Source: JANSWY01 sp965243755 (GTDB taxonomy: Bacteria; Bacteroidota; Bacteroidia; Cytophagales; Cyclobacteriaceae). Taken from it: DNA of 64,000 nt. This document shows positions 17,799 to 30,300 of this stretch, one piece after another. The notes below the pieces were generated by a model. It saw only the letters and a program-made list of their open reading frames with translations. It ran no database searches and was not told the origin of the DNA. Location: positions 1 through 64,000 of the forward strand of contig CBDEVW010000004.1 of the NCBI GenBank assembly GCA_965243755.1, read 5' to 3'. Each line of letters opens with the position of its first letter. Positions within the stretch are counted from its first letter, which is position 1. The translations under genes were made by a program, and so were the position numbers.

Positions 17799-19733
17799 CT
17801 AAGAACTACTCCTAACATCCTCTGTCTCAAACACCGGCAATCGTACAATAAAATTGGTTCCTACGCCTTCTGTGCTTTCTACTTCGATGGAGCCCTTGTT
17901 CATTTCAGCGAATTCATATGCCAGTTGTAGTCCAAGGCCAAGCCCTTTTTCTCCGGCGGTACCCCAGGTGCTCTTCTTTTCGTTGAGGGTGAAGAGTTTT
18001 TTAAGTTTTTCTTGGGGTATACCAACACCTGTGTCGGTGACTTTCAGCACTGCAACATCCTGATCAAGGTTTCCATGAATGGTGACTTTGCCACCTTCTT
18101 CTGTAAACTTCAAGGCATTGTTGATCAGGTTGCGGAAGATGGTCATGGTGCTGTTTTTGTCAACAAAAAGCGCCACTTTGTCCGGCAAATCATTGATGAG
18201 TTCAATGTTTTTGGATTTGGCCATGGTGTCAAATACCTGGATGAGGTCATTGGCCATGTCGTTGAAATTTATTTTTTCAGGGACATTGGGAAATTGGCCT
18301 TGTTGCTGAACAGCCCAGTCGAGCAGGTTATCCAGCAGGCCGCTGAGCTTGCTTACGGACTCATCGATATCCTCAGCAATTTCTGTGATTTCGTTCACCT
18401 TACCTTTGGAGACATACATTTTGATCAATTTCGATACGCCAAAGAAAGCGTTGACAGGACCCCGAAGGTCATGGGAGATGATGGAGAAAAACCGGTCCTT
18501 GGTGCTGTTGAGCGATTCCAGTTGGGCTTTTTGTGTTTCCAGTTCGTTTTTCTGCTGCGTAAGGATGAGGTTAGTAGCCTTTTTCTGCTGATTGTTGCGG
18601 AACTGGATGACGGCAATGATCCCAATTAGGAGTAGTACCACGACCAACCCACCACCGACGATCAGTGCCTGTTTGGCCTGAGCTTCTTTTTCCGCATTGG
18701 CCAGGTCCACTTCTGCCTGTTTCTGCCCCACTTCGTATTCTGTACGTAGATCGGCCATTTTTCGGATAGTTTCTTCATTGTTGATGCTGTCACGATAAGC
18801 GATGTATTGAGATTGATAGTTGTAGGCTTTTTGGTAGTCGCCTGTGGCTTGGTAGAGTTCGGAGAGTTTTAGGGAGGCGTCTCGGATTCTTTTCTTTAAT
18901 CCGTGGTTTTTAGCGAGATTTAATGCTTCCAAAGCAAACCTTTCAGAAGTCTCATAAATCTTTTTTGTCAAGAAAACCTGGGCAAGTTCAATCTTAAACT
19001 CGGTAATGGCATAAGAGTCTTCGTACTCCTCTAAAATTTTTGTAGCATCTAAAATAGTTGTTTCAGCCAATTTTGTATTTTCGAGCTTGGCGTATACCAG
19101 TCCACTATTGCCAAGATTGTAAGCAACTCCTATATCGTAATTCATGAGTTCAAAAAGATCACCGGATTTTCTGTAATATGATAACGCAGAGTCATATTCA
19201 TTACTTAGGTAATACTCGTACCCAGTGTTTAGAAGAGCAGATGCTAATGCAATGGAGTCCGTACCTTTTTCTAGTATTCTAATTGATTTGTTATAGTAAT
19301 CTATAGAGTTTTTGTGATCACCATTATTGGCATAAATATCGCCAATGGCGAGATACGATTGCCCCGTCCCTGTACTATTTTTATCCCCCTGCGCTAACTC
19401 AGCACTTTTAAAAAATAAGTTGATTGCTTCATCTAAATTTCCCTTAAGTCGATGCGACATTCCCATTAAATAAGTAGCCCTATAAATTTCGACTGGTTTT
19501 TCTGCAATTTGCAAAAGCTGTATACTATAAATTTCTAATTGGGCTGGATCTGTTTCGTTAAAAGCAATTTCAAACAAGAGGTCGAAATCTCCGTTATCTA
19601 ATTCTACATCTAAATATTGCTTTAAACTGTCAGCGTACTTTTGATTTTGGCTAAGAGCTGATAATGATATTAAAATAAAGCCTAACATTAAGAAAGGCTT
19701 TATTATGAAGTAATATCTTGTATTTTGATTCAT
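17799..19733 (-). CDS. TPR-containing sensor histidine kinase
   Basis: This 644-residue protein has an N-terminal signal or anchor, then an outward-facing series of TPR repeats (residues about 70-330, e.g. GQSYLAIGDIYANNGDHKNSIDYYNKSI and AYNLGNSGLVYAKLENTKLAETTI). A coiled coil and a membrane helix (ALIVGGGLVVVLLLIGIIAVI, about 350-375) follow. Next is a HisKA domain with phospho-acceptor H421 in SIISHDLRGPVNAF, then an HATPase domain with NLINNALKFT, DTGVGIP and GLGLGLQLAYEF. The family senses through periplasmic TPRs and signals inward. No response regulator is adjacent. It lies 4 bases downstream of a small paralogous-protein gene, so those proteins may be linked to its input. Confidence 0.93.
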   Translation of the reverse strand: MNQNTRYYFIIKPFLMLGFILISLSALSQNQKYADSLKQYLDVELDNGDFDLLFEIAFNETDPAQLEIYSIQLLQIAEKPVEIYRATYLMGMSHRLKGNLDEAINLFFKSAELAQGDKNSTGTGQSYLAIGDIYANNGDHKNSIDYYNKSIRILEKGTDSIALASALLNTGYEYYLSNEYDSALSYYRKSGDLFELMNYDIGVAYNLGNSGLVYAKLENTKLAETTILDATKILEEYEDSYAITEFKIELAQVFLTKKIYETSERFALEALNLAKNHGLKKRIRDASLKLSELYQATGDYQKAYNYQSQYIAYRDSINNEETIRKMADLRTEYEVGQKQAEVDLANAEKEAQAKQALIVGGGLVVVLLLIGIIAVIQFRNNQQKKATNLILTQQKNELETQKAQLESLNSTKDRFFSIISHDLRGPVNAFFGVSKLIKMYVSKGKVNEITEIAEDIDESVSKLSGLLDNLLDWAVQQQGQFPNVPEKINFNDMANDLIQVFDTMAKSKNIELINDLPDKVALFVDKNSTMTIFRNLINNALKFTEEGGKVTIHGNLDQDVAVLKVTDTGVGIPQEKLKKLFTLNEKKSTWGTAGEKGLGLGLQLAYEFAEMNKGSIEVESTEGVGTNFIVRLPVFETEDVRSSS

Positions 19734-19737
19734 CGGC

Positions 19738-20130
19738 TTAAGTTCCTGGTTTCACTCTTATTTCTGGGTCGAGTGTAAATGCACCAGTTTGTATGCTTGG
19801 TACTAAAAAATCAATATAATAAAATTCATCATCTCCTGCATTACCGTTTATAGTTCCTTGCCAATTAGGAGAACTTGGAAGCGGGGATAAAACCCCAGAA
19901 TCACCACTTTCATATCTGAATGCAGAAAAACTTACTTCTGTGGAATTATCCTTCGCGACAATTGTAAACGCCACCGTTTGACCGGCTAGCCCCTGAATGT
20001 CAAAATCTGAACTTCCTGAAGGGTCACCGTTATCATCAGTCAACGTGCATGCTGCAGCAACAGCGCTTCCTGTGGCTCCTGCTGTAAGTTGAGAAGTATC
20101 TACTGTCATAGTTACATTAATGTCTGCCAT
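19738..20130 (-). CDS. Small beta-rich protein, weakly AidA/PixA-like (paralogue 1)
   Basis: This 130-residue protein has no signal peptide. It starts MADINVTMTVDTSQL and ends FTLDPEIRVKPGT; the neighbouring protein ends identically. The start matches the 'INVLVVVDT' opening of the AidA/PixA inclusion-body family. The FxxxFLVP..tG.FtLDPEI end resembles that family's final strand-plus-'WDPyI' pattern, with the Trp replaced by Leu. AidA/PixA proteins are small secreted or inclusion-forming proteins of poorly known role. The similarity was recognised by eye and is weak. The gene is 4 bases upstream of the TPR kinase and about 146 bases from its paralogue. Confidence 0.6.
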   Translation of the reverse strand: MADINVTMTVDTSQLTAGATGSAVAAACTLTDDNGDPSGSSDFDIQGLAGQTVAFTIVAKDNSTEVSFSAFRYESGDSGVLSPLPSSPNWQGTINGNAGDDEFYYIDFLVPSIQTGAFTLDPEIRVKPGT

Positions 20131-20276
20131 AATTGTGTTATTAGTATTAGTTTAAAATAGTATTTACATGATAGCCCTCACAATGGAAATGAGGACATGG
20201 TTTATTTTAAAAGGATAGATTTTTCTTGAATAATTAATAAAGATAAAATCAGAATTGATTCTCCAACTATTGCTTA

Positions 20277-20663
20277 TTACGTTCCCGGCTTCACTCTTAT
20301 CTCCGGATCTAAAGTAAACTTCCCTTTCCCCTCCACATTGAATTTAATACTGAAATTCTCAGAATCCCCAACTGACCCATTTACTGTACCAATCCAGAGG
20401 TTACCAACTTTTGGCATTGGGTCAAATAGCTCACTTCCATTTTCGTGTTCAAACTTCTGAAATGAAATTCGAGTTGAACCGTCAATTGCAGCTATATTGA
20501 AAGCCACAGTATCGCCATCTTTAGCTTTAATGTCGAAAGTTGTAGGATCGCCGGGGTTGTCTTCTGAGTCTCCGTTATCGTCGATGAGGTAGACGGTGGT
20601 GTTCAGGTTGCTCTGGGTAATGTGCAAGGTATCCACCACCATGAGCACGTTAATGTTGGCCAT
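20277..20663 (-). CDS. Small beta-rich protein, weakly AidA/PixA-like (paralogue 2)
   Basis: This 128-residue paralogue of the next gene shares MA(D/N)INV.M.VDT at the start, DDNGD near residue 30, ..TVAF.I.A.D.ST..SF..F in the middle, G(T)(I/V)NG..GD near residue 95, and FTLDPEIRVKPGT at the end. The 'NVLMVVDTLHI' opening is closest to AidA/PixA. It is acidic and has no membrane segment. The interval to the second copy (146 bases) contains no frame; the two genes and the kinase look like one operon that arose by tandem duplication. Confidence 0.6.
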   Translation of the reverse strand: MANINVLMVVDTLHITQSNLNTTVYLIDDNGDSEDNPGDPTTFDIKAKDGDTVAFNIAAIDGSTRISFQKFEHENGSELFDPMPKVGNLWIGTVNGSVGDSENFSIKFNVEGKGKFTLDPEIRVKPGT

Positions 20664-21399
20664 AATAGTTTAATCAGTTATTTGGTTAAAAAATAGTTTT
20701 AGGACTCGCTAGTTTAGAGAATAGCCGGCAGCTAAAAAAGCGAATCAGCATTCTGGTCTTTTATTTTCGACCAATGTCCAGATTTCCACGAGTAAACTAC
20801 TACATTCCTCCGACGAAAGCAAGCCCCCTTCCAGCCACACCAAAACTCCAGGACATACTAAATTTTGTACAACTATTCTATTTCGTGCAAATTCTAATCG
20901 GATTTCAGAGACACCTATGATCTGTTATTCAATTCAACTAGCCACCGAACCCGTTCGTCGAAAAATGCTAACAGCAAGCGGTTACCTAACAAATTGCTCA
21001 TTTTGTGCGAAATCCTTATATTGAATGTGTTTATAAGAAGAATTAATTGTATTTAAGCACGATGTATTCCGGTTCACTGATGTTTTTTCCTCGATGAGAA
21101 TAAAAGGTTCGTCGATTCGCTCTGGTAATTCTCGTAAATTGTGAGAAACTTGTTATTTTTATATTTAGTCAGCTCTCGGGAATTAGGGGAAATATCAAGA
21201 TCACATTTTAGTTTGCTAACGGAACAAGGTATCGTGGACCTGCAGATGATGTTTCTGTGTGGTTTGGTTACTGGTTACGGATAATTCTGGTATTTTAGAA
21301 AAGTGACGGGACCACTTAATGAACATTATGAATTCGCCAAGAAAATTTATGCTATTCGCTGACAAATTAACGCTCGGAGCGCTTAGTAAACCAATTATC
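20664..21399. other. Long non-coding interval before the giant gene
   Basis: These 736 bases separate the divergent small-protein gene from the giant gene. No frame with coding character, tRNA or strong hairpin was found. The stretch is AT-rich in its second half. It must contain the promoter of the giant operon and of the divergent operon; its length leaves room for regulatory sites or a long 5' leader. In-frame ATGs at 21319 and 21328 precede the chosen giant-gene start, but the codons after them do not read as a signal peptide. Confidence 0.6.
21139..21167 (+). promoter_or_regulatory. Candidate Bacteroidota-type promoter for the giant gene
   Basis: TTG (21139-21141) and TATATTTA (21160-21167) are 18 bases apart. 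They match the Bacteroidota -33 TTG / -7 TANNTTTG pattern at 7 of 8 positions in the -7 box. Transcription from about 21175 would give a leader of about 225 bases. Matches of this quality occur by chance in AT-rich DNA. Confidence 0.3.
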
Positions 21400-24300
21400 A
21401 TGAAAAAGACAGTCAAATCCATTTTGGTGATGACGCTGTTGATCTATGCTTCTCAGACATTTGCACAAAGAAATTCTGTGGGGATCAACACCAGCTCACC
21501 TAATCCAAATGCAGTACTAGAACTGGTTTCGCCAAATAATGATCAGGGTTTTCTTGTTCCCCGATTAACTACCGATCAAAGAAACTTCATGCGAAGTGAT
21601 CTCAACGCCTCCAACAACGTCAATGGATTGATGGTTTACGATACAGATCAGGACCAATTCTATTTTTGGAAAGATGGCGAGTGGAAAGAGGGTCTTGGTG
21701 TATTTGATGGCTTTGAAGCAGGAGGCGACCTGACTGGCCAGTACCCAAACCCAACAATCGCACTGAATGCAGTGACTTCCAATAAACTAGGTACAAATTC
21801 CGTAATTAATTCCAAAATAGCTCCCGATGCGGTTACTACCGATAAAATAATGGATGAAAATGTGACCGTTGAAAAACTTGAATTGTCAACAGTAGCTGCA
21901 GGAACTTATGGAAACGAATATTCCATTGCTCAATTCACAGTGAATGACAGAGGTCTGATCACAATGGCCCAGGAAATTATTATTCAGATTGATTCATCCA
22001 ATATTAAGGACTTATCAATTATAGGGGAGGACATCAAAAACGGAACCATACCCATCGCCAAAATTGATCCCCAGAATTTAACGGATAAGGTGCTGACTAT
22101 TAATGCCAGCGGTGTGGTAACATGGACAGACAGATCGGAATTTACCAGCTCTTCACTGAATCAGCATAACATCTATGTGGGAGATGCCTCAAATTTTGCT
22201 CAGGGACTACCAGTGTCAGGTGATGTGACATTGGTCAATACTGGAACGGATGCAAACATTACAATCAATGATAATACAATTGATACAGACAATATTATGA
22301 ATGGTGAAATCAATACGATTGATATTGCCGATGATGCAGTGACCAATGCCAAAATTATTGATGACGCAATAACCACCGATAAAATACGGGACGGAGAAGT
22401 TCAAACTGATGATCTGGAAAACTTAACGGTCACTAATGCCAAAATAGCAGCTAATGCCATCACAACTGACAAAATAGGTAATGGCGAAGTGATTAATGAA
22501 GACCTGGACAAAGCCAATATTCCGCTATCCGGATTCGGTGCAGCAGAGGCTGATGTTGACATTGGTTCCAATAAACTAATCAACGTAACGGACCCCACTG
22601 ATCCACAGGATGCTGCTACGAAAAACTATGTGGATGTTTCCATTGATGCAGACAATGATCTTCCCAGGGGAAATATATTCGTGGGAGATGCCACTGATGA
22701 AGCGGTTGCCTTGGATGCCAACAATGACGCTCATCTTCTAATCGGTGATGGGCTTGATCTTAACAGTGTTGATATAACTGGAGATGTAGAGATTGATAAC
22801 GCCGGAGTTACAACCATTCAGGATGAATCAGTTCAGGGAGATGATATTGATGTTACCTCAGGAAATTTTGTTGTGGATGGTACACGCCAGGTGGTATTGC
22901 AAAATACTGATGGTCTTAATGTGGTCAATGCTGTTGATATTGATGGCAATCTCAATGTGGATGGACAAGTGGATCTTGCGGCAGCAGGAACACAAACCAA
23001 TGTAAGAGGTAGCTTAAATGTAACTGAAACTACTAATTTAAACGGAGGAGCTAATGTGTCTGGAGCTGACCTTACTGTGGCGACAAATACAGACCTGAAT
23101 GGCAACCTTACGGTGGATGGTACTAATTTTAGCCTTGATGCCACAGATCCTTCCAACGTAACAGTCGATGGTAATGACCTCACCGTTTCTACTACCACCT
23201 CTGGTGATGTAAGAATAGAAGCCGCAGACAGCATCATTCTCAATGCTACTAATATAGGTATTCAGGGAACCTTTGCACCTGATAATCTGGATGTGGATGG
23301 ACTCACTCAACTGGATGAAACTCAAATCAATACTACTGACGGAAATCTTTTCGTAGATGGATCAGGATCAGTAGATATCGATGTTCCTGTAGATATTAAT
23401 AGTCAGACAGATCTCGCTGCATCTGGCGTTTCTACTAATGTACGAGGTGACTTAAATGTTGCGGAGCAAGCAACTTTCACCGATAATATTGATGCCAACA
23501 ATGGCCTTGACGTATCTGGAGCTGATCTCACAGTAGCTACCAATACAGATCTTAATGGTCAATTGGATGTTGCAGGCCAAACAGATTTAGCAGCAACGGG
23601 AGTAGCCACCAACGTGCGTGGAGATTTAAATGTGGCTGAACAAACAACCCTATCAGGGGGTGTTTTGGTAAATACGGGTGATATCAATGTTACAAGTAAT
23701 ACCGATTTGGATGGCAACTTAACAGTAGATGGAACCACTTTTAGCCTTGATGCAACTGATCCTTCGAATGTGACCGTTGATGGGAACGACCTCACACTTT
23801 CTACCACAACTTCTGGTGATGTTAGAATTGAAGCAGCGGACAGTATCATTTTAAATGCTACTAATATAGGTGTTCAGGGAACATTTGCTCCTGATAACCT
23901 TAATGTAGATGGGCTGACACAACTGGATGAGACTCAGATCAACACCACCGACGGTAATTTATTTGTTGATGGTTCTGGAACAGTGGACATTGATGTTCCT
24001 GTGGATGTAAGTGCTCAAACAGACCTGGGTGCTTCAGGTGTTTCAACCAATGTCAGAGGCGATCTGAATGTGACAGAGCAGGCAACATTCACAGGCAATG
24101 TGGATGCCACCAATGGACTCGATGTAACGGGAGCAGATTTAACGGTTGCCACAAACTCAGATTTAAACGGAACGCTCGATGTAGCGGGTCAGACTGATTT
24201 AGCCGCTACTGGTGTATCTACTAATGTAAGGGGTGATTTGAATGTGGCAGAGCAATCTACATTTACCGGTAATGTTGATGCTACTAATGGATTGGACGTG

Positions 24301-27300
24301 ACCGGAGCAGACCTCACTGTCGCTACTAATACCGACCTTAATGGGAACCTAACAGTAGATGGAACCAATTTTAGCCTTGATGCAACAAATCCATCAAATG
24401 TTACTGTCGACGGAAATGACCTTACTATTTCAACGACTACTTCTGGAGACGTGAAAATCGAGGCAGCAGATAGTATCATATTAGATGCTACAAATATTGG
24501 AGTACAGGGAACGTTCGCACCAGATAACCTTAATGTAGATGGGTTAACGCAATTGGATGAAACTCAAATTAATACGACAGATGGGAACCTGCTGGTCAAT
24601 GGGTCGGGATCTGTGGACATAGATGTGCCTGTAGATATAAGTGGCCAGACGGATTTGGGTGCATCTGGTGTTTCTACCAATGTGAGAGGTGATCTGAATG
24701 TGACAGAACAATCAACATTCACAGGAAATGTTGACGCCAATAATGGATTGGATGTATCCGGTGCAGCATTAACAATCAATAATCAGGCAATTACCCAAAC
24801 AACAGGCGGGCAAGTCACATTTGCAGGTAATGTAGATGCCACCGGTGGATTGGATGTATCTGGGTCAGATCTTACAGTATCTACAAATGCCGATTTAAAT
24901 GGTCAGCTGGATGTTGCAGGACAATCAGATTTAGCGTCACCTGGCTTGGCTACTAATGTAAGGGGTACTTTAAATGTGGCTCAACAAGCGGCTTTCACAG
25001 AAAACATTGATGCCAACAATGGATTGGATGTTTCGGGATCTGACCTCACTGTGACAACAAATACTGATCTGGACGGTACATTGGATGTGGCAGGACAAAC
25101 AGATTTGGCTGCTCCTGGAGTAAATACTAATGTGAGAGGTGATTTGAATGTGGCAGAAGATTTGGACATTACTGGTAATCTTTCTTTCGACGCAGGAAAT
25201 GTTGTTAGTGAGATAAGTACAGATTTGTCTACAAACAACGACGCTACTGACTTAGCCACCGCAGATGCGATTAAGACCTATGTAGATAATGAGATTGATC
25301 TTGCAAACGACCTGAATCGAGGTAATATATTCGTGGGTGATGCAACGAACAATGCAGCAGCATTGGATGCCAATAATGATGGGTTTATTCTTGTTGGTGA
25401 CGGCACTGATTTGAATAGTGTTGATGTGAGCGGCGATGTAGAGATTGATAATACAGGCGCAACTCTGATTCAAAATGACGCGGTTACAACAGTAAAAATA
25501 ATTGATGACGCTATCACTCCTGCGAAAATTCATGCTTCAGTGGCAGGCGATGGACTTGGTCAGGCAGCAGGGACAGAAGAATTAGTAGTGAAAGTAGGAG
25601 CCGGACTTCAAATTGATAATGATACGGTCAAGTTTTCAATAGTTCCAAATCAGGATGAGATATTAATAGGTAGTGGATCTTCAGAATTTGTCAATGGTGT
25701 AATTACCGGAGATGTACTGATAAATGAAGCAGCAGGAGTCATAACCTCTACAATTCAGGACGATGCTGTGGATGGAGGAGACCTTGATGTAACCTCCGGA
25801 AATTTTGTTGTTACTGGCGCAAATCAAATTCAACTAAATAATACTGGAGGATTGCTGGTAGCGAATGATACTGATCTTGATGGAGATTTAATTGTGGATG
25901 GAGGAACCATTAGTTTGGATGCAACTAATCCTTCAAATTTCACCGTAGCAGGAAACGACCTGACGATCAGCACCACCACTACAGGAGACATTAACTTAAA
26001 TGCCGCAGATAGGGTCAACGTACCACAAGGCACAGAACTAAGCTTATCAACCGATGATGCAGAAAACATCACCAGTAATGGTACAGACCTAAGCATTAAC
26101 TCCGGATCAGACATTACCTTAAACCCGACCAACAATGTAAACATTACAGAAGGCAGGAGTTTAAGCTTGTCAACCGACGATGCGGAGAACTTAACAAGTG
26201 ATGGGACAAACCTGGGCATTAACTCCGGAGGAGATGTATCAATTACAGCGGCCGGTAACACCGTAATCAATAATGCGCTTGAAGTACCAGAAGTACAGGA
26301 TGGCAGTGACAATGAAGTATTGATATTTGGCAGCACTGCAACGGCAGTCAATCAGGTGACAATTACCAACGCAGCGACCACCGGCGATCCGGTGATCAGC
26401 AGTAGTGGAGACGATGCGAATGTAGGCTTAACGATCAATACCCAAGGCACAGGAGACATCACCATAGACCCGGGAGCAGGAACCACCAACCTGGTCAATG
26501 CTGACCTGACAGATGCAGACCTTACCAGTCCCAACATCGATGTAAGCATCGACGACAATGCCAACAATGAGTTGTTCACCCTGACAGCCACAGGCAGTGC
26601 AGTCAATGAATTATCTGTAGCGAATGCAGCGACAGGCAGTGGTCCGGTCTTGAGCACAAGTGGAGACGATGCAAATGTTGATTTAAACCTACAGACCCAG
26701 GGTTCAGGAGACATTAATATAGAAGCAGGTACAGGAGCAGTGACGATAGAAGCAGATCTACCATCCAGCATCAACGTGACCAGCAACGACCTGACGATCA
26801 GCACCACCACTACAGGAGACATTAACTTAAATGCCGCAGACCGGGTCAACGTACCACAAGGCACAGAGCTAAGCCTATCGACAGACGATGCAGAAAACCT
26901 CACCAGTAACGGTACAGACCTAAGCATTAACTCCGGATCAGACATTACCTTAAACCCGACCAACAATGTAAACATTACAGAAGGCAGAAGTTTAAGTTTG
27001 TCTACCGACGATGCGGAGAACTTAACAAGTGATGGGACAAACCTGGGCATTAACTCCGGAGGAGATGTATCAATTACAGCGGCCGGTAACACCGTAATCA
27101 ATAATGCGCTTGAAGTACCAGAAGTACAGGATGGCAGTGACAATGAAGTATTGATATTTGGCAGCACTGCAACGGCAGTCAATCAGGTGACAATTACCAA
27201 CGCAGCGACCACCGGCGATCCGGTGATCAGCAGTAGTGGAGACGATGCGAATGTAGGCTTAACGATCAATACCCAAGGCACAGGAGACATCACCATAGAC

Positions 27301-30300
27301 CCGGGAGCAGGAACCACCAACCTGGTCAATGCTGACCTGACAGATGCAGACCTTACCAGTCCCAACATCGATGTAAGCATCGACGACAATGCCAACAATG
27401 AGTTGTTCACCCTGACAGCCACAGGAAGTGCAGTCAATGAATTATCAGTAGCGAATGCGGCAACAGGCAGTGGTCCGGTATTGAGCACAAGTGGGGATGA
27501 TGCGAATGTTGATTTAAACCTACAGACCCAGGGTTCAGGAGACATTAATATAGAAGCGGGTACAGGAGCAGTGACGATAGAAGCGGATTTACCATCCAGC
27601 ATCAACGTGACCAGCAACGACCTGACGATCAGCACCACTACAACAGGAGACATCAACTTAAATGCCGCAGACCGGGTCAACGTACCACAAGGCACAGAAC
27701 TAAGTCTATCAACCGACGATGCAGAGAACTTAACGAGTGATGGTACAAACCTGGGCATTAACTCCGGAGGTGATGTGTCAATTACAGCCGCCGGCAACAC
27801 GGTAATCAACAATGCGATCGAAGTACCAGAAGTACAGGATGGCAGTGACAATGAAGTACTGATATTTGGAAGCACTGCAACGGCAGTGAACCAGGTAACG
27901 ATCACCAACGCAGCGACCACTGGCGATCCGGTGATCAGCAGTAGTGGAGATGATGCGAATGTAGGCTTAACGATCAACACCCAAGGCACAGGAGACATCA
28001 CCATAGACCCGGGAGCAGGAACCACCAACCTGGTGAATGCTGACCTGACAGATGCAGACCTTACCAGTCCCAACATCGATGTAAGCATCGACGACAATGC
28101 CAACAATGAGTTGTTCACGCTGACAGCCACAGGAAGTGCAGTCAATGAATTATCAGTAGCAAATGCAGCGACAGGCAGTGGTCCGGTATTGAGCACAAGT
28201 GGAGACGATGCAAATGTTGATTTAAACCTACAGACCCAGGGTTCAGGAGATATTAATATAGAAGCAGGTACAGGAGCAGTGACGATAGAAGCAGATCTAC
28301 CTTCCAGCATCAACGTGACCAGCAACGACCTGACGATCAGCACCACCACTACAGGAGACATTAACTTAAATGCTGCAGATAGAGTAAACGTACCTCAAGG
28401 CACAGAACTAAGCCTATCGACAGATGATGCAGAAAACATCACCAGTAATGGTACAGACCTAAGCATTAACTCTGGATCAGACATTACCTTAAACCCGACC
28501 AACAATGTAAACATTACAGAAGGCAGGAGTTTAAGTTTGTCAACAGACGATGCAGAAAACATCACCAGTAATGGTACAAACCTGGGTATAAACTCCGGAG
28601 GTGATGTATCAATCACAGCGGCCGGCAACACCGTAATCAACAATGCGATCGAAGTACCAGAAGTACAGGATGGCAGTGACAATGAAGTATTGATATTTGG
28701 AAGCACCGCAACGGCAGTCAATCAGGTAACGATCACCAATGCAGCGACCACCGGAGATCCAGTGATCAGCAGTAGTGGAGATGATGCGAATGTAGGCTTA
28801 ACGATCAACACCCAAGGTACGGGAGACATTACCATAGACCCGGGAGCAGGCACCACCAACCTGGTGAATGCTGACCTGACAGATGCAGACCTTACCAGTC
28901 CCAACATCGATGTAAGCATTGACGACAATGCCAACAATGAGTTGTTCACCCTGACAGCCACAGGAAGTGCAGTCAATGAATTATCAGTAGCGAATGCAGC
29001 AACAGGCAGTGGTCCGGTCTTGAGCACAAGTGGAGACGATGCGAATGTTGATTTAAACCTACAGACCCAGGGTTCAGGAGACATTAATATAGAAGCAGGC
29101 ACAGGAGCAGTGACGATAGAAGCAGATCTACCTTCCAGCATCAACGTGACCAGCAACGACCTGACGATCAGCACCACCACTACAGGAGACATTAACTTAA
29201 ATGCTGCAGACCGGGTCAACGTACCACAAGGCACAGAATTAAGCTTATCAACCGACGATGCAGAAAACATCACCAGTAATGGTACAGACCTGAGCATTAA
29301 CTCTGGATCAGACATTACCTTAAACCCGACCAACAATGTAAACATTACAGAAGGCAGAAGTTTAAGTTTGTCTACCGACGATGCGGAGAACTTAACAAGT
29401 GATGGGACAAACCTGGGTATAAACTCCGGAGGCGATGTATCAATCACAGCGGCAGGCAACACGGTAATCAACAATGCGATCGAAGTACCAGAAGTACAGG
29501 ATGGCAGTGACAATGAAGTACTGATATTTGGCAGCACTGCAACGGCAGTGAACCAGGTAACGATCACCAACGCAGCGACCACCGGCGATCCGGTGATCAG
29601 CAGTAGTGGAGATGATGCTAATGTAGGCTTAACAATCAACACCCAGGGTACAGGAGACATCACCATAGACCCGGGAGCAGGAACCACCAACCTGGTGAAT
29701 GCTGACCTGACCGATGCAGACCTTACCAGTCCCAACATCGATGTAAGCATTGACGATAATGCCAACAATGAGTTGTTCACCCTGACAGCCACAGGAAGTG
29801 CAGTCAATGAATTATCAGTAGCGAATGCAGCAACAGGCAGTGGTCCGGTTTTGAGTACAAGTGGAGATGATGCAAATGTTGATTTAAACCTACAGACCCA
29901 GGGATCAGGAGACATTAATATAGAAGCAGGTACAGGAGCAGTGACGATAGAAGCAGATCTACCTTCCAGCATCAACGTGACCAGCAACGACCTGACGATC
30001 AGCACTACCACTACAGGAGACATTAACTTAAATGCCGCAGATAGAGTCAACGTACCACAAGGCACAGAACTAAGCCTATCGACAGATGATGCAGAAAACC
30101 TCACCAGTAATGGTACAGACCTGAGCATTAACTCCGGATCAGACATTACCTTAAACCCGACCAACAATGTAAACATTACAGAAGGCAGGAGTTTAAGCTT
30201 GTCAACCGACGATGCGGAGAACTTAACGAGTGATGGTACAAACCTGGGCATTAACTCCGGAGGTGATGTGTCAATTACAGCCGCCGGCAACACGGTAATC

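Noticed and set aside
21319..21399. Earlier in-frame ATG at 21319 (and 21328) as start of the giant gene
   Set aside because: The extra 27 residues do not form a signal peptide, while MKKTVKSILVMTLLIYASQTFAQ at 21400 does.
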